NCBI GenBank assembly: GCA_002438605.1
Contig: DJPR01000012.1
Coordinates: forward strand, 1 to 39,938
DNA: 39,938 nt
DNA from: Ruminococcus sp. UBA6407
GTDB taxonomy: Bacteria; Bacillota; Clostridia; Oscillospirales; Ruminococcaceae
Reading direction: 5' to 3'
The position numbers and the translations under genes were made by a program. Below the pieces are notes generated by a model. That model was not told where the DNA came from and did no database searches. It was given only the letters and a program-made list of their open reading frames with translations. This document shows, in pieces, positions 16,125 through 25,005 of the stretch. The first letter of the stretch is position 1; the number at the start of each line of letters is the position of its first letter.

Positions 16125-17519
16125 ATGAAGAAATTTAAAAGATATATGGCATCTTTAACTGCTTTTGCAGCAGTTTTTTCTCTTTTTTCATGTCAGAACA
16201 ATGCTAAAAAATCTACTGTAAATAAGGATCTTGATCCGAAAATAAGAGAAGAACTTAATGACATCGTTTCAAATGAAGAATTGCTGACGGGTGAGCTTGA
16301 AAATAAGAAAATCAAGTGGATGGCAACATGGGATATAAATCCGGGGCCGACAGGTAAAAATGTTCCGATAGAGCTTGCACTTTTTCAGGAACGCTATGGC
16401 GGTGAAATTGAATATTATGCTGTAACATGGGAAAATCGTTATGATAAATTAGCGGCTGCAATACAAAGCGGTGAGGGTATAGACTTCTTTTCTGCTTCCG
16501 ATTCCGATGCGTTTCCTAAAGGTGCAAAAGGAATGTTTGCTCCGATTGATGATTATATTGACTTTGACTCTCCGCTTTGGTCAGACGTTAAGAACGTTAA
16601 TGATTCAATAATGTGGAACGGCAATCACTATGTTGCAGTTGTTTTTGTTACCGGAGATAATTGTGCTGTTATTTATAACAGGGATACTATTGAAGAAGCA
16701 GGCCTTGAAGATCCGGCAGTCCTATATGAGCAGGGAAACTGGACATGGGATACATTTGAAGATATGCTGATAAAATTTGTAGATAAGGATAATAAAAAAT
16801 TCGGCATTGACGGCTGGTGGTTTGAGTTTGGACTGATGAGCACAACCGGAGTGCCGCCTGTTACTATAGAAAATCAGAAGCTTGTAAATAATCTTAGAGC
16901 TCCTGCAATGGAGCGAGTTCAGGACTATCTTTATGAATTGTATAATAAGGACTGCATTGCAATTTGTACGGAAAGCTTCGGCAGTAAGGATATGCCGAAC
17001 TACATAGGCGAGGGCAAGACATTATTTTATCCATGCGGACTTTATCAATTTTATTGTGAACCTGAACAATGGCAGAAAAAATTTGGAGAAAATGCATTTT
17101 TTGTACCTATGCCAAAGGACCCGGAGGCTGACGAATATTATGTTCCGACAGGAATGGACGCTTTTGTTATGGTAAAAGGCGGTCAGAATCCCGAGGGAGT
17201 TGCAAAATACCTTGACTGCAAGAGGTACACACTTCTTAATGATAAAGTAAGAAGTATTGCGGATGAGCAGATGGTTGAGGACTATGGCTGGTCACAGGAT
17301 ATGATTGATATGAAGGACTCAATGCAGTCACTTGCAGAAGAAAATCCTGTGTATGATTTTTCAAAAGGCGTTTCAGCGGACTGCGGTGAGATTCTTGATA
17401 TTAATCTTCGCAATTGTGCAAGAGGAATTTGTCCTTGGAATGAAACGTATGATTCAATATTTTCTGCGGTAGATCAGATTATAAAAGAGGTCAATGAAGG
17501 CAGTGCTTCAGATAAATAA
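16125..17519 (+). CDS. Extracellular sugar-binding lipoprotein (ABC type 1 family)
   Basis: 464 residues. The signal peptide ends in a lipobox (FSLFSC, lipidated Cys23), so the mature protein is anchored on the outer face of the membrane. The fold is that of the SBP_bac_1/MalE-like family: EIEYYAVTWENRYDKLAAAIQSGEGIDFF, GNHYVAVVFVTGDNCAVIYNRDTIEEAGL and NWTWDTFEDML are typical ligand-cleft segments. No ABC permease or ATPase is adjacent, so the transporter must be elsewhere or the protein may serve sensing. Near the cellulases, an oligosaccharide ligand is plausible. Leader hairpin of the dispersed family. Confidence 0.88.
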   Translation: MKKFKRYMASLTAFAAVFSLFSCQNNAKKSTVNKDLDPKIREELNDIVSNEELLTGELENKKIKWMATWDINPGPTGKNVPIELALFQERYGGEIEYYAVTWENRYDKLAAAIQSGEGIDFFSASDSDAFPKGAKGMFAPIDDYIDFDSPLWSDVKNVNDSIMWNGNHYVAVVFVTGDNCAVIYNRDTIEEAGLEDPAVLYEQGNWTWDTFEDMLIKFVDKDNKKFGIDGWWFEFGLMSTTGVPPVTIENQKLVNNLRAPAMERVQDYLYELYNKDCIAICTESFGSKDMPNYIGEGKTLFYPCGLYQFYCEPEQWQKKFGENAFFVPMPKDPEADEYYVPTGMDAFVMVKGGQNPEGVAKYLDCKRYTLLNDKVRSIADEQMVEDYGWSQDMIDMKDSMQSLAEENPVYDFSKGVSADCGEILDINLRNCARGICPWNETYDSIFSAVDQIIKEVNEGSASDK

Positions 17520-17655
17520 TGAATATCACACTCTTGTATGCTTTCTGTGGTAATGACTTTGTTCGGGCAATCAAACCTTGAAATATGATGATTTACCGAT
17601 AATTCGGTTATAGAGTAACTATATTTATACTTTAAAATTTGGTTAATAATGCATA

Positions 17656-17684
17656 TTGATTAGTGCTTTAAAATGTGTTATAAT
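17656..17684 (+). promoter_or_regulatory. Promoter of epimerase gene
   Basis: TTGATT (17656-17661), 17-bp spacer, TATAAT (17679-17684). Predicted leader of only about 30 bases. The gap 17520-17655 shows no other feature. Confidence 0.8.
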
Positions 17685-17723
17685 AATTCTAAGACATATT
17701 ACAGTGTAAAGGCGGGGGAGTAT

Positions 17724-18677
17724 ATGAAAACTGTTTTGGTTACAGGTGCATGCGGTTTAATAGGTCAGCATATTTGTTCGGGATTGCTGAAAAAGGGTAA
17801 TTCTGTTATTGCTGTTGATAAAGAAGAAGGGCATTATAACGATAATAAGGATAATTATAGATTTATTCAGGCAGCCCCTACAGATAAAAGTATTTTTGAG
17901 GATATTTTTGCAAATAATAAGATTGACTCGGTTGTTCACGCAGCGTGTACGGTTGATAATGACTTTGGTCATATTATAACAGAAAATGAAATGGCAATAT
18001 CTGCCGAATGTGATAAATTCCTTTATGAATTGGCTTTTGATTCAGGAATTTCACAGTTTATACTTTTAAGTACATATCAGGTTTATGACTTTCCTAAAAC
18101 TCGTGAGCCTATTCGTGAGGAGGATCTCCTTAAACCTAACACAAACTATGCAGTAATGAAATATAACTCCGAAAAGGCATTTGCTGAGGAAGTTCATCGA
18201 CATAGCGAGGTTATATGTTCAATTTTAAGATTTGCTCCTGTTTACACAAGAAATTATTATGATAATCTTTTAAGCAGGATAACTGATCCTAAAACCGGAG
18301 GTTCTTTTGTTTATGGAACAGGGCAGTATGGTTTTCAGTTCTGCTGTGTACATAATCTGGTTGATTTCATTCTTTGCTTTATAAAAACTGCTGATGATTC
18401 ATCTTTTACAGGTGTTTATAATGTTAGTGATAAGCTGTTGATTACTGCCGCAAATATAATAACATTTATGCGTACTAACCACAGACTTGGAGCAGTTTTG
18501 CAAAGGAATCAGAATATTGATACAATAACTTCAATTTTCAAGAAGTTTGCAAAGAAAGAAGAAAAAACCAATTATCGCTACCTTGATATTTCCACAATTA
18601 TGAACAATAATATGCTTGATACAAGCAAAGCTACAAAGCTTACAACATTCAGGTGGAATATAGAGAATACGAAGTAA
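17724..18677 (+). CDS. NAD-dependent epimerase/dehydratase (extended SDR)
   Basis: 317 residues. The N-terminal TGACGLIGQHICSGL is the Rossmann GxxGxxG motif, the acidic residue after strand 2 (AVDKEE) favours NAD(H), LSTYQVYD holds the catalytic Ser/Thr region, and NYAVMKYNSEK holds the YxxxK pair. It acts on a nucleotide-linked or free sugar; the substrate is not readable. The start is at 17724 because GGGGGAG precedes it; the frame open back to 17673 would overlap the -10 box. Monocistronic. Confidence 0.87.
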   Translation: MKTVLVTGACGLIGQHICSGLLKKGNSVIAVDKEEGHYNDNKDNYRFIQAAPTDKSIFEDIFANNKIDSVVHAACTVDNDFGHIITENEMAISAECDKFLYELAFDSGISQFILLSTYQVYDFPKTREPIREEDLLKPNTNYAVMKYNSEKAFAEEVHRHSEVICSILRFAPVYTRNYYDNLLSRITDPKTGGSFVYGTGQYGFQFCCVHNLVDFILCFIKTADDSSFTGVYNVSDKLLITAANIITFMRTNHRLGAVLQRNQNIDTITSIFKKFAKKEEKTNYRYLDISTIMNNNMLDTSKATKLTTFRWNIENTK

Positions 18678-18682
18678 AGTGA

Positions 18683-18713
18683 AAGGGAACATTTTATAAT
18701 AAAGTGTTCCCTT
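18683..18713 (+). terminator. Hairpin after epimerase gene
   Basis: AAGGGAACA pairs with TGTTCCCTT, and the inner AT-rich bases extend the stem. The T-run is weak, so termination may be partial. Confidence 0.65.
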
Positions 18714-18846
18714 AAATTGTGTTTCAAAAGTACTTTTAAAAATCATTCCGATTTATACATCTTATTTTATTGCATTGCTATAGTAACAAAACAAACAAAA
18801 AACTAATAATTAAATGTATATAATTACTAAAGTAAATTAAATGCTA

Positions 18847-18875
18847 TTGACAAACAATTAAAAATGAGTTAAATT
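18847..18875 (+). promoter_or_regulatory. Promoter of first GH9 gene
   Basis: TTGACA (18847-18852), 17-bp spacer, TAAATT (18870-18875). A TATAAT at about 18882-18887 lacks a fitting -35. Confidence 0.6.
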
Positions 18876-18925
18876 AAAAATGTATAATTATGCTGCGGCA
18901 TGAAAAATGAGAGGGGTAGATAATC

Positions 18926-21205
18926 ATGAACTTAAAGAAATTAGCGGCAACAGTTTCAGCAATTGCTATGACAGCAGCAGCTATTACAACTGCTGTACCA
19001 AGCTCCCTGACTGAATCAAAAGTTGAGGTAAATGCAGCTTCTGCCTATAATTATGGTGAAGCGTTGCAGAAATCAATGTTTTTCTATGAGGCTCAGCAAT
19101 CTGGAGAGAAAACTGACTGGAGCAAGGTTTCATGGAAGGGCGACTGCATGACAAACGACTATATCCCGGGCGGTTGGTTTGATGCGGGTGACCATTTAAA
19201 ATTCACGCTTACAAACGCTTATTCAGCTACTGCTCTTGGCTGGGGACTTCTTCAGTACGGTGACGGTGTCAAAAAATGCGGTATGCTGGACGAATACCTG
19301 CTTAACCTTGAATTTGCACTTGATTATCTTGTAGCCTGTGATTTGGGCGATGAGATAGTTTATATGATTGGTGACGGAGATTTTGACCATAAATGGTGGG
19401 GTTCTGCTGAAGTTTATATGTATAAGTTTGAGCTTGGAGGCAACGGTACGGAACGTCCTTATTATACTTGCAAAAACAGCTCAATTCAGGGACAAATGGC
19501 AGCTGCACTTGCAGTAGGATACCTCTGCTTTAAGGACTCAAATCCAACTAAGGCTGATGAGTATCTTTCACATGCTAAGTCAATCTTCAAAACTGCTGAC
19601 GCTTATCGTGATATTGGCGGAGATGCAGCTGAAAAGTCTTACTATGATATTTCAAGCTTCTGGGATGACCTTTTCTTTGCGGCAAACTGGCTTTATATAG
19701 CAACGGGAGATAAGTCATATCTTGACCTTTGCGAATCAGACTACATTGATAATCTCGGACTTGAAAATCAGTCTGATGAGCTTAAATACACTTGGGGCTA
19801 CTGCTGGGATGATACACAGCAGGCCGGTACATTGCTTTATGCAATGAATACAGGTGATGAAAAGTGGAAGAAACAGGTCGGAAAGCATCTTGAATACTGG
19901 ACAACAGGCTACGGCGGAAAGATTATAGATCACACACCAAGCGGACTTGCATGGCTTACCCAGTGGGGTTCACTTCGTCATGCTACAACTACTGCATTTC
20001 TTGCATATGTAGCTGTTGATGAGCTTTTTGCCGATGATGCGGCCGCTGTTAAGAAGTATACTGAATTTGCTGACTTCACAATGAATTACTGCTTTGGAGA
20101 TAATCCTCTTAATATGAGCTACGTTGTAGGTATGGGCGATTCATATCCTCAGGCATGGCACCATAGAACATCAAGCGGTGTTTGGAATGATAAGTGGAGC
20201 AATATCGGTCAGACAGAGGGAGAGGACGCTAAGCCGCATGCACATACACTTTATGGTGCATTGGTCGGAGGTCCCGGCAAGAGTGATGATTATTCCGATA
20301 AAATCGGTGATTATCAGTATACAGAGGTTGCAATTGACTATAATGCAGGCTACACTGCCGCACTTTGTGCTATGGTTGAAAAGTATGGCGGAACTATTGA
20401 CCCTGATTTTCCCGAGGAGGAAGAACCAAAGTGGACTGAATTTTACATGGAAGCATGTATAAATCAGGAATCAGGCAGCTACACTGAAATCAAAGCATAC
20501 ACAACTAACCATTCAGCATGGCCGGCAAGAGTGGTAAAAGACCTTTCTTACCGTTATTATATTGACCTCAGCGAAGTTTTTGAAGCAGGCTTTACTGTTG
20601 ATGATGTACAGGTTAAGATTGGTTATGACGAGTGGGGCAACTGTACTATTTCAAAACCGATTCAGTATGACGGAAATATCTATTATATAGAGATTGCTTA
20701 TGATGACGGAACATATGTAATGCCGACAGGACAGTCAGAGCATCAGGGTGAAATTCAGTTCAGAGTAGGAGTTTCAGATGCAACTCCTGTATGGGACGGC
20801 AGCAATGACTATTCAATTGACGGTCTTGTAAAGCAGAATATGCAGGTTACAGATAAAATTACAATGTATGACGGTGATACACTTATCTGGGGTACAGAGC
20901 CGGACGGCACAACTCCCGGAGATGTAAAACCTTCAAATCCGACTGAACCGTCTACAAAGGTTACAGAAACAACAGACAGCCAAGCTGATATAGAGTATGG
21001 TGATGTAAACTGTGACGGCAAAGTGGATATTTCAGATGCAGTTGCACTCAAATGCTACCTTATTAATTCAGCAAAATTTTCTATAAGTGCACAAGGCGAG
21101 ATTAACGGCGATGTACAGGGAAATAAAAATGGTCTGAATGCTCAGGATGCAGTTTCAATTCAGAAATATATTCTCAAGCAGATAGATTCACTTCCGGTTA
21201 AATAA
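18926..21205 (+). CDS. Cellulosomal endoglucanase, GH9-CBM3c-dockerin
   Basis: A secreted cellulase of 759 residues. Order: signal peptide (about 1-37); GH9 catalytic domain from about 40, with GGWFDAGDH (catalytic Asp pair, 86-90), WHHRTSSG (about 411-418) and EVAIDYNAGYTAA with the acid Glu467; a CBM3 module (about 500-655; WTEFYMEACINQ, ARVVKDLSYRYYIDLSE) of the kind that in GH9-CBM3c enzymes feeds the chain and gives processivity; a Thr/Pro linker; and a dockerin (about 690-757) with DVNCDGKVDISD and a second calcium loop. Own promoter and terminator. Degrades cellulose as part of a cellulosome bound through a cohesin. Specificity is inferred from architecture. Confidence 0.95.
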   Translation: MNLKKLAATVSAIAMTAAAITTAVPSSLTESKVEVNAASAYNYGEALQKSMFFYEAQQSGEKTDWSKVSWKGDCMTNDYIPGGWFDAGDHLKFTLTNAYSATALGWGLLQYGDGVKKCGMLDEYLLNLEFALDYLVACDLGDEIVYMIGDGDFDHKWWGSAEVYMYKFELGGNGTERPYYTCKNSSIQGQMAAALAVGYLCFKDSNPTKADEYLSHAKSIFKTADAYRDIGGDAAEKSYYDISSFWDDLFFAANWLYIATGDKSYLDLCESDYIDNLGLENQSDELKYTWGYCWDDTQQAGTLLYAMNTGDEKWKKQVGKHLEYWTTGYGGKIIDHTPSGLAWLTQWGSLRHATTTAFLAYVAVDELFADDAAAVKKYTEFADFTMNYCFGDNPLNMSYVVGMGDSYPQAWHHRTSSGVWNDKWSNIGQTEGEDAKPHAHTLYGALVGGPGKSDDYSDKIGDYQYTEVAIDYNAGYTAALCAMVEKYGGTIDPDFPEEEEPKWTEFYMEACINQESGSYTEIKAYTTNHSAWPARVVKDLSYRYYIDLSEVFEAGFTVDDVQVKIGYDEWGNCTISKPIQYDGNIYYIEIAYDDGTYVMPTGQSEHQGEIQFRVGVSDATPVWDGSNDYSIDGLVKQNMQVTDKITMYDGDTLIWGTEPDGTTPGDVKPSNPTEPSTKVTETTDSQADIEYGDVNCDGKVDISDAVALKCYLINSAKFSISAQGEINGDVQGNKNGLNAQDAVSIQKYILKQIDSLPVK

Positions 21206-21210
21206 TAATA

Positions 21211-21238
21211 ATTAAAGGACGCTTTGGCGTCCTTTAAT
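21211..21238 (+). terminator. Terminator after first GH9 gene
   Basis: ATTAAAGGACGC pairs with GCGTCCTTTAAT around a 4-base loop. Strong stem. Confidence 0.9.
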
Positions 21239-21319
21239 ATTGTGAGAATGGAGGGTTGTGCAAAGTCAACAAAAAATACTGTTTTAAATTAGTTGATTGA
21301 CTGAAATTTTAAAATCCTC

Positions 21320-21348
21320 TTTACAATCATTTACAAATATACTATAAT
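21320..21348 (+). promoter_or_regulatory. Promoter of second GH9 gene
   Basis: TTTACA (21320-21325), 17-bp spacer, TATAAT (21343-21348), giving a leader of roughly 144 bases. Confidence 0.75.
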
Positions 21349-21356
21349 ATGAATAA

Positions 21357-21450
21357 CGGGTGAAGTGTAAGTGCGTACAGTGTGGAAATTTGCTTCACCG
21401 GTTTTACACCGATTATACGGTCTTGCTATAATCGCAGTGTATGCACTGGC
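21357..21450 (+). promoter_or_regulatory. Multi-hairpin leader of second GH9 gene
   Basis: Three successive stems: GGTGAAG/CTTCACC (21359-21365 with 21393-21399), CGATTATA/TATAATCG (21410-21417 with 21427-21434, perfect 8 bp) and CAGTG/CACTG (21435-21439 with 21444-21448). No T-run follows. A structured 5' UTR that does not match the dispersed hairpin family or a riboswitch I know. Confidence 0.6.
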
Positions 21451-21498
21451 ATTGCGTTTTATAAGATAATTTAAAATTTTTTTGGGAGGGTAACTATC

Positions 21499-24348
21499 AT
21501 GAAGAAAATTAGCAAGGTTGCTTCTGCTGGTTTAATGGCAGCTGCAATGCTTACAACTTCAACAGTAGCATTCATTGCTCCGATGAGTGCTTCAGCTGGT
21601 CAGTGTCTTGGTGAAACTGACTTTACTAAAAAGGGTCTTCCATGGCATACATGTGAAACAAACCCTGCAAAGCAAACATTTGAGCTTAACGATGGTAAGT
21701 ATATTTGTACAATTAAGAACCCAGGTGGTGCAACTCGCGGAGGCGAATCAAGATGGGATCTTCAGTTCAGACACAGAGGACTTACAATTAAGTCAGGTCA
21801 TACATATACATTACACTGGGAAGTAGATGCATCTAATGCAGGTGATTTAGCAACACATATTGCTACACTTGACGGTGAATCAATTGTTGTATGGCACAAC
21901 AATGCAGAACAGTTCAATCAAGGTTGGAATAATGTTAAGATTGCAAAGGGCCACAATGAATTTGATTGTACATTTACTGCTGAAAAGGATATTGAAGTAG
22001 CTGAATGGGCATTCCATTACGGCGGTGAAGGTGAGTGGCAGGATCACGACTGTTTCCCAGAAGGTACTGTCCTCAAATTTGATAATATGTCACTTATTTG
22101 TGAAACATGTCCTGATTCATATAAGGAAGGCACATGTAACTGGGATCCTTCAAATGACCTCGGTGTAATTACTCCAAAGAATGACATTCGTGTAAACCAG
22201 GTTGGTTACTATTCAAACCGTTCAAAACAGGCTTCTTTAGTTAATGCTAAGGGTGGAGAATCATTCTCTGTTCTCGATTCTTCAGGCAAGGAAGTTTATA
22301 CAGGTACAGCAAGCGCTGCAATTACAGATCCAATCGAAAGCTCAGGCGAAACAGTTGCAAAGCTTGATTTCACAGAACTTACAACTCCTGGTACATATAC
22401 AATTAAGTGCGGAAGTGCATCAAGTTTTGAATTTACAATTAGTGATGATATTTATGACGGACTTCTCACAAACGCTTTGAACTACTACTATCAGAACCGT
22501 TCAGGTGTTGATATTGAAGAAAAGTATATTACTTCATGCAATGAAAATCCAAAGTATAATCAGACTAAGGCTGACCTTGCTCACAAGGGTGGTCATAATC
22601 CTGATAAGGCTTATGTACAGTCAGAATGGGTTAAATCATATGCAGGTGAATTCGATGGCGATACAACTTACTCAATCGATGGCACAGGCGGTTGGTACGA
22701 TGCAGGTGACCATGGTAAGTACGTTGTAAACGGTGGTATTTCAATCTGGACTCTTCAGAATATGTATGAAATGTCACTCGCTACAGATAAGGCTTCAAAG
22801 TTTGATGACGGCGGAGAAATGGTTATTCCTGAAGGTTCAAACAGCAAGCCTGATATTCTTGATGAAACAAAGGTTGAACTTGATTGGTTCTTCAAGATGA
22901 TAGTTGACAGCAAGGATCCATACTGGGGCAAATATGAAGGTCTTGTATACCACAAGCTTCACGACCATAAGTGGACCGGTCTTGCTTGCCGTCCTAATGA
23001 CTATGAAGAAACATGGGGCACAACAAGAATTGTAAAGCCACCGTCATATGCTGCTACACTTAACCTTGTTGCATGTGCTGCACAGGCTGCAAGACTTTGG
23101 GAAGGCATTGATGATGCTTATGCTAAGGAATGCCTTGATAACGCTGAAAAGTGCTATGCTGCTGTTAAGAAGTACTGGAAAGAATACAGTGAAGCAAGCG
23201 ATAAGGATAATCCAACTTCACTTTATGCTCCTCTTGACCAGGCTATCGGTGGTGGTGCTTACGGTGATACAGAGGTTAAGGATGACCTTTACTGGGCTGC
23301 TTGTGAGCTTTATGCTACAACAGGTGATTCAAAGTACTACGATGACCTTTCAAATTACAAGGATAAATTCAAGGTTGTAACATATCTTGAAGGTGGTGAG
23401 AACAAGGGTTCATTCAGCTCATTCAACTGGGGCTGTACAGGTTCACTTGGTTCACTTTCACTTTATCTCTCTGATAAGGTATCAGATGCAGATAAGGCTA
23501 AGATTGCTGATAGTATTACAGAAGCTGCTGATACATATATTGCACAGGAAGAAAAGGAAGGCTTCGGAATTCCTTATGAAGCAACAACATTTACTGATGA
23601 TATTAACATTGGACCTGGTATTAAAATCACAGGTTATGAATGGGGTTCAAACTCATTCGTAGCTAACAATGCTATCGTAATGGCTTATGCTTACAACTCA
23701 ACAGGTGATGCTAAGTACATTGATGGTGTTACAACAGCTATGGACTATATCTTTGGTACAAATGCTCTTGACTTCTCATATGTAACAGGTTATGGTTCAT
23801 ACTACTGCCAGAGACCTCACCACAGACTCTGGTCATACGAACTTGACAAGAACTTCCCAATGGCACCTAAGGGTGTAATGTCAGGTGGTCCTGGTTCAGG
23901 TATGCAGGATCCATACATTGGCGGTCTTGGATATAAGAGAGGAACACTTGCTGCTCAGAAGTGCTACGTTGACTCAATCGAAGCTTGGTCAGTTAACGAA
24001 GTTACAATCAACTGGAATGCTCCACTTGCTTGGGTAACTTCATTCCTTGATGACTTCGGTAATGATGAAGGCGGATCACCTGTTACAAAGCCAACATCTG
24101 GCAAGACAGATCCTACATCTCCTGATGTTACGGTTTCACTTTACGGTGACGCTAACTGTGATGGTAAGGTTGATATTTCAGACGCTGTACTTATTAAGTG
24201 CTATCTCCTTAACTCATCATCATATCCAATTTCAGCTCAGGGACTTGCAAACTCAGATGTTCAGGGTAACAAGAATGGTGTTAATGCTCAGGATGCTGTA
24301 ACAATTCAGAAGTACATCCTCAAGGCTATTACATCACTTCCAGTTTAA
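21499..24348 (+). CDS. Cellulosomal cellulase, CBM4-Ig-GH9-dockerin
   Basis: A secreted enzyme of 949 residues. Order: signal peptide (about 1-33); CBM4/9-like beta-sandwich (about 34-210; WDLQFRHRGLTIKSGHTYTL, LKFDNMSLIC); Ig-like GH9 N-terminal domain (about 228-320, starting IRVNQVGYYSNRSKQA); GH9 catalytic domain (about 325-850) with GGWYDAGDH (Asp401/Asp404), RPHHRLW (772-778) and SVNEVTINWNAPLAW with acid Glu834; short linker; dockerin (about 881-949) of the same type as in the first GH9. The CBM4-Ig-GH9 layout is that of CbhA/CelK-type exo- and endoglucanases. Codon choice is clearly more biased (AAG, GGT, CTT) than in neighbours, suggesting very high expression. Preceded by a structured leader. 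Confidence 0.95.
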   Translation: MKKISKVASAGLMAAAMLTTSTVAFIAPMSASAGQCLGETDFTKKGLPWHTCETNPAKQTFELNDGKYICTIKNPGGATRGGESRWDLQFRHRGLTIKSGHTYTLHWEVDASNAGDLATHIATLDGESIVVWHNNAEQFNQGWNNVKIAKGHNEFDCTFTAEKDIEVAEWAFHYGGEGEWQDHDCFPEGTVLKFDNMSLICETCPDSYKEGTCNWDPSNDLGVITPKNDIRVNQVGYYSNRSKQASLVNAKGGESFSVLDSSGKEVYTGTASAAITDPIESSGETVAKLDFTELTTPGTYTIKCGSASSFEFTISDDIYDGLLTNALNYYYQNRSGVDIEEKYITSCNENPKYNQTKADLAHKGGHNPDKAYVQSEWVKSYAGEFDGDTTYSIDGTGGWYDAGDHGKYVVNGGISIWTLQNMYEMSLATDKASKFDDGGEMVIPEGSNSKPDILDETKVELDWFFKMIVDSKDPYWGKYEGLVYHKLHDHKWTGLACRPNDYEETWGTTRIVKPPSYAATLNLVACAAQAARLWEGIDDAYAKECLDNAEKCYAAVKKYWKEYSEASDKDNPTSLYAPLDQAIGGGAYGDTEVKDDLYWAACELYATTGDSKYYDDLSNYKDKFKVVTYLEGGENKGSFSSFNWGCTGSLGSLSLYLSDKVSDADKAKIADSITEAADTYIAQEEKEGFGIPYEATTFTDDINIGPGIKITGYEWGSNSFVANNAIVMAYAYNSTGDAKYIDGVTTAMDYIFGTNALDFSYVTGYGSYYCQRPHHRLWSYELDKNFPMAPKGVMSGGPGSGMQDPYIGGLGYKRGTLAAQKCYVDSIEAWSVNEVTINWNAPLAWVTSFLDDFGNDEGGSPVTKPTSGKTDPTSPDVTVSLYGDANCDGKVDISDAVLIKCYLLNSSSYPISAQGLANSDVQGNKNGVNAQDAVTIQKYILKAITSLPV

Positions 24349-24370
24349 TTGAATTAAATTAATGGATATA

Positions 24371-24406
24371 AAAACAGTGCAGATTAAATCTGCACTGTTT
24401 TGTTTT
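24371..24406. terminator. Bidirectional terminator, GH9 / bioY
   Basis: AAAACAGTGCAGA pairs with TCTGCACTGTTTT over 13 bp around a 5-base loop, with T-runs on both strands. The bioY stop codon (24384-24386) lies in the loop. Confidence 0.93.
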
Positions 24407-24929
24407 TTATTGACTTTTTTAATCGTTCGGAAACCAGAACTGCAAATGACATTTTAAGTAAATCAGGGATTATAAATGGAATTACACAGGATTTTAACGC
24501 ACCAAAAACAGATATATTTTTGGTATAAGTAATTACAAACCATGCAGTACCTGCGGCGTAACAAATAATAAGTCCCAGAATCATAGCAGAGATTTTAGTC
24601 AGCAAGCTGTTACCTAAGAAATGTTCCATAATCCAGAAAACTAATCCCGAAAGAATAAATCCCAGAATATAACCGCCTGTTACACCAATCAGAACTCCTA
24701 TTCCTCCTTTGAAGCCTGAAAATACAGGCAATCCAACAGCACCCAAAAGAATATAGACGCAAATTGAAGCAGTTCCCCATTTTCCACCTAAAACAAGCAA
24801 TGCAGCAAAAATGGCGAAGGTTTGTAAAGTGAACGGAACAGCAGCAGGTATGGTCAGCCATGAACAAATTGCTATAATTGCTGAAAACAGTGAGCAAAGA
24901 ACAAGATTTTGAGTTTTGATTTTAGTCAT
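24384..24929 (-). CDS. bioY: Biotin transporter substrate-binding protein BioY
   Basis: The S component of the ECF biotin transporter, taking up biotin with a shared EcfAAT module encoded elsewhere. 181 residues with about six membrane helices; family motifs include PFTLQTFAIFAALLVLGGKWG, LLGAVGLPVFSGFKGG and GGYILGFI. The start at 24929 follows AAAGGAGA by 8 bases. The longer frame (to 24965) would run across the -10 box and is rejected. The BirA-like operator over the promoter indicates biotin control, and solo bioY suggests that the organism relies on biotin uptake. Confidence 0.93.
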   Translation of the reverse strand: MTKIKTQNLVLCSLFSAIIAICSWLTIPAAVPFTLQTFAIFAALLVLGGKWGTASICVYILLGAVGLPVFSGFKGGIGVLIGVTGGYILGFILSGLVFWIMEHFLGNSLLTKISAMILGLIICYAAGTAWFVITYTKNISVFGALKSCVIPFIIPDLLKMSFAVLVSERLKKSIKNKTVQI

Positions 24930-24950
24930 TTTAACATCTCCTTTGCTCAT

Positions 24951-24979
24951 ATTATAGCACATCATTTTCCAATTGTCAA
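24951..24979 (-). promoter_or_regulatory. Consensus promoter of bioY
   Basis: On the minus strand, TTGACA (24974-24979), 17-bp spacer, TATAAT (24951-24956): a fully consensus sigma-A promoter. Confidence 0.92.
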
Positions 24980-25005
24980 CTATCTATAGAAATTAGGGTG
25001 ACAAT
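24972..25005. promoter_or_regulatory. Probable BirA operator of bioY
   Basis: ATTGTCAAC (24972-24980) and GGTGACAAT (24997-25005) form an inverted repeat with 8 of 9 bases matching, 16 bp apart. It covers the -35 box. Spacing and half-sites (TTGT...ACAA) resemble Firmicute BirA operators. Ligand and protein are inferred from the gene controlled. Confidence 0.75.

Noticed and set aside
22244..24301. Several long alternative-frame ORFs inside the second GH9 gene
   Set aside because: They arise from its biased codon use; low-complexity Leu/Gln/His-rich translations without SD sites.
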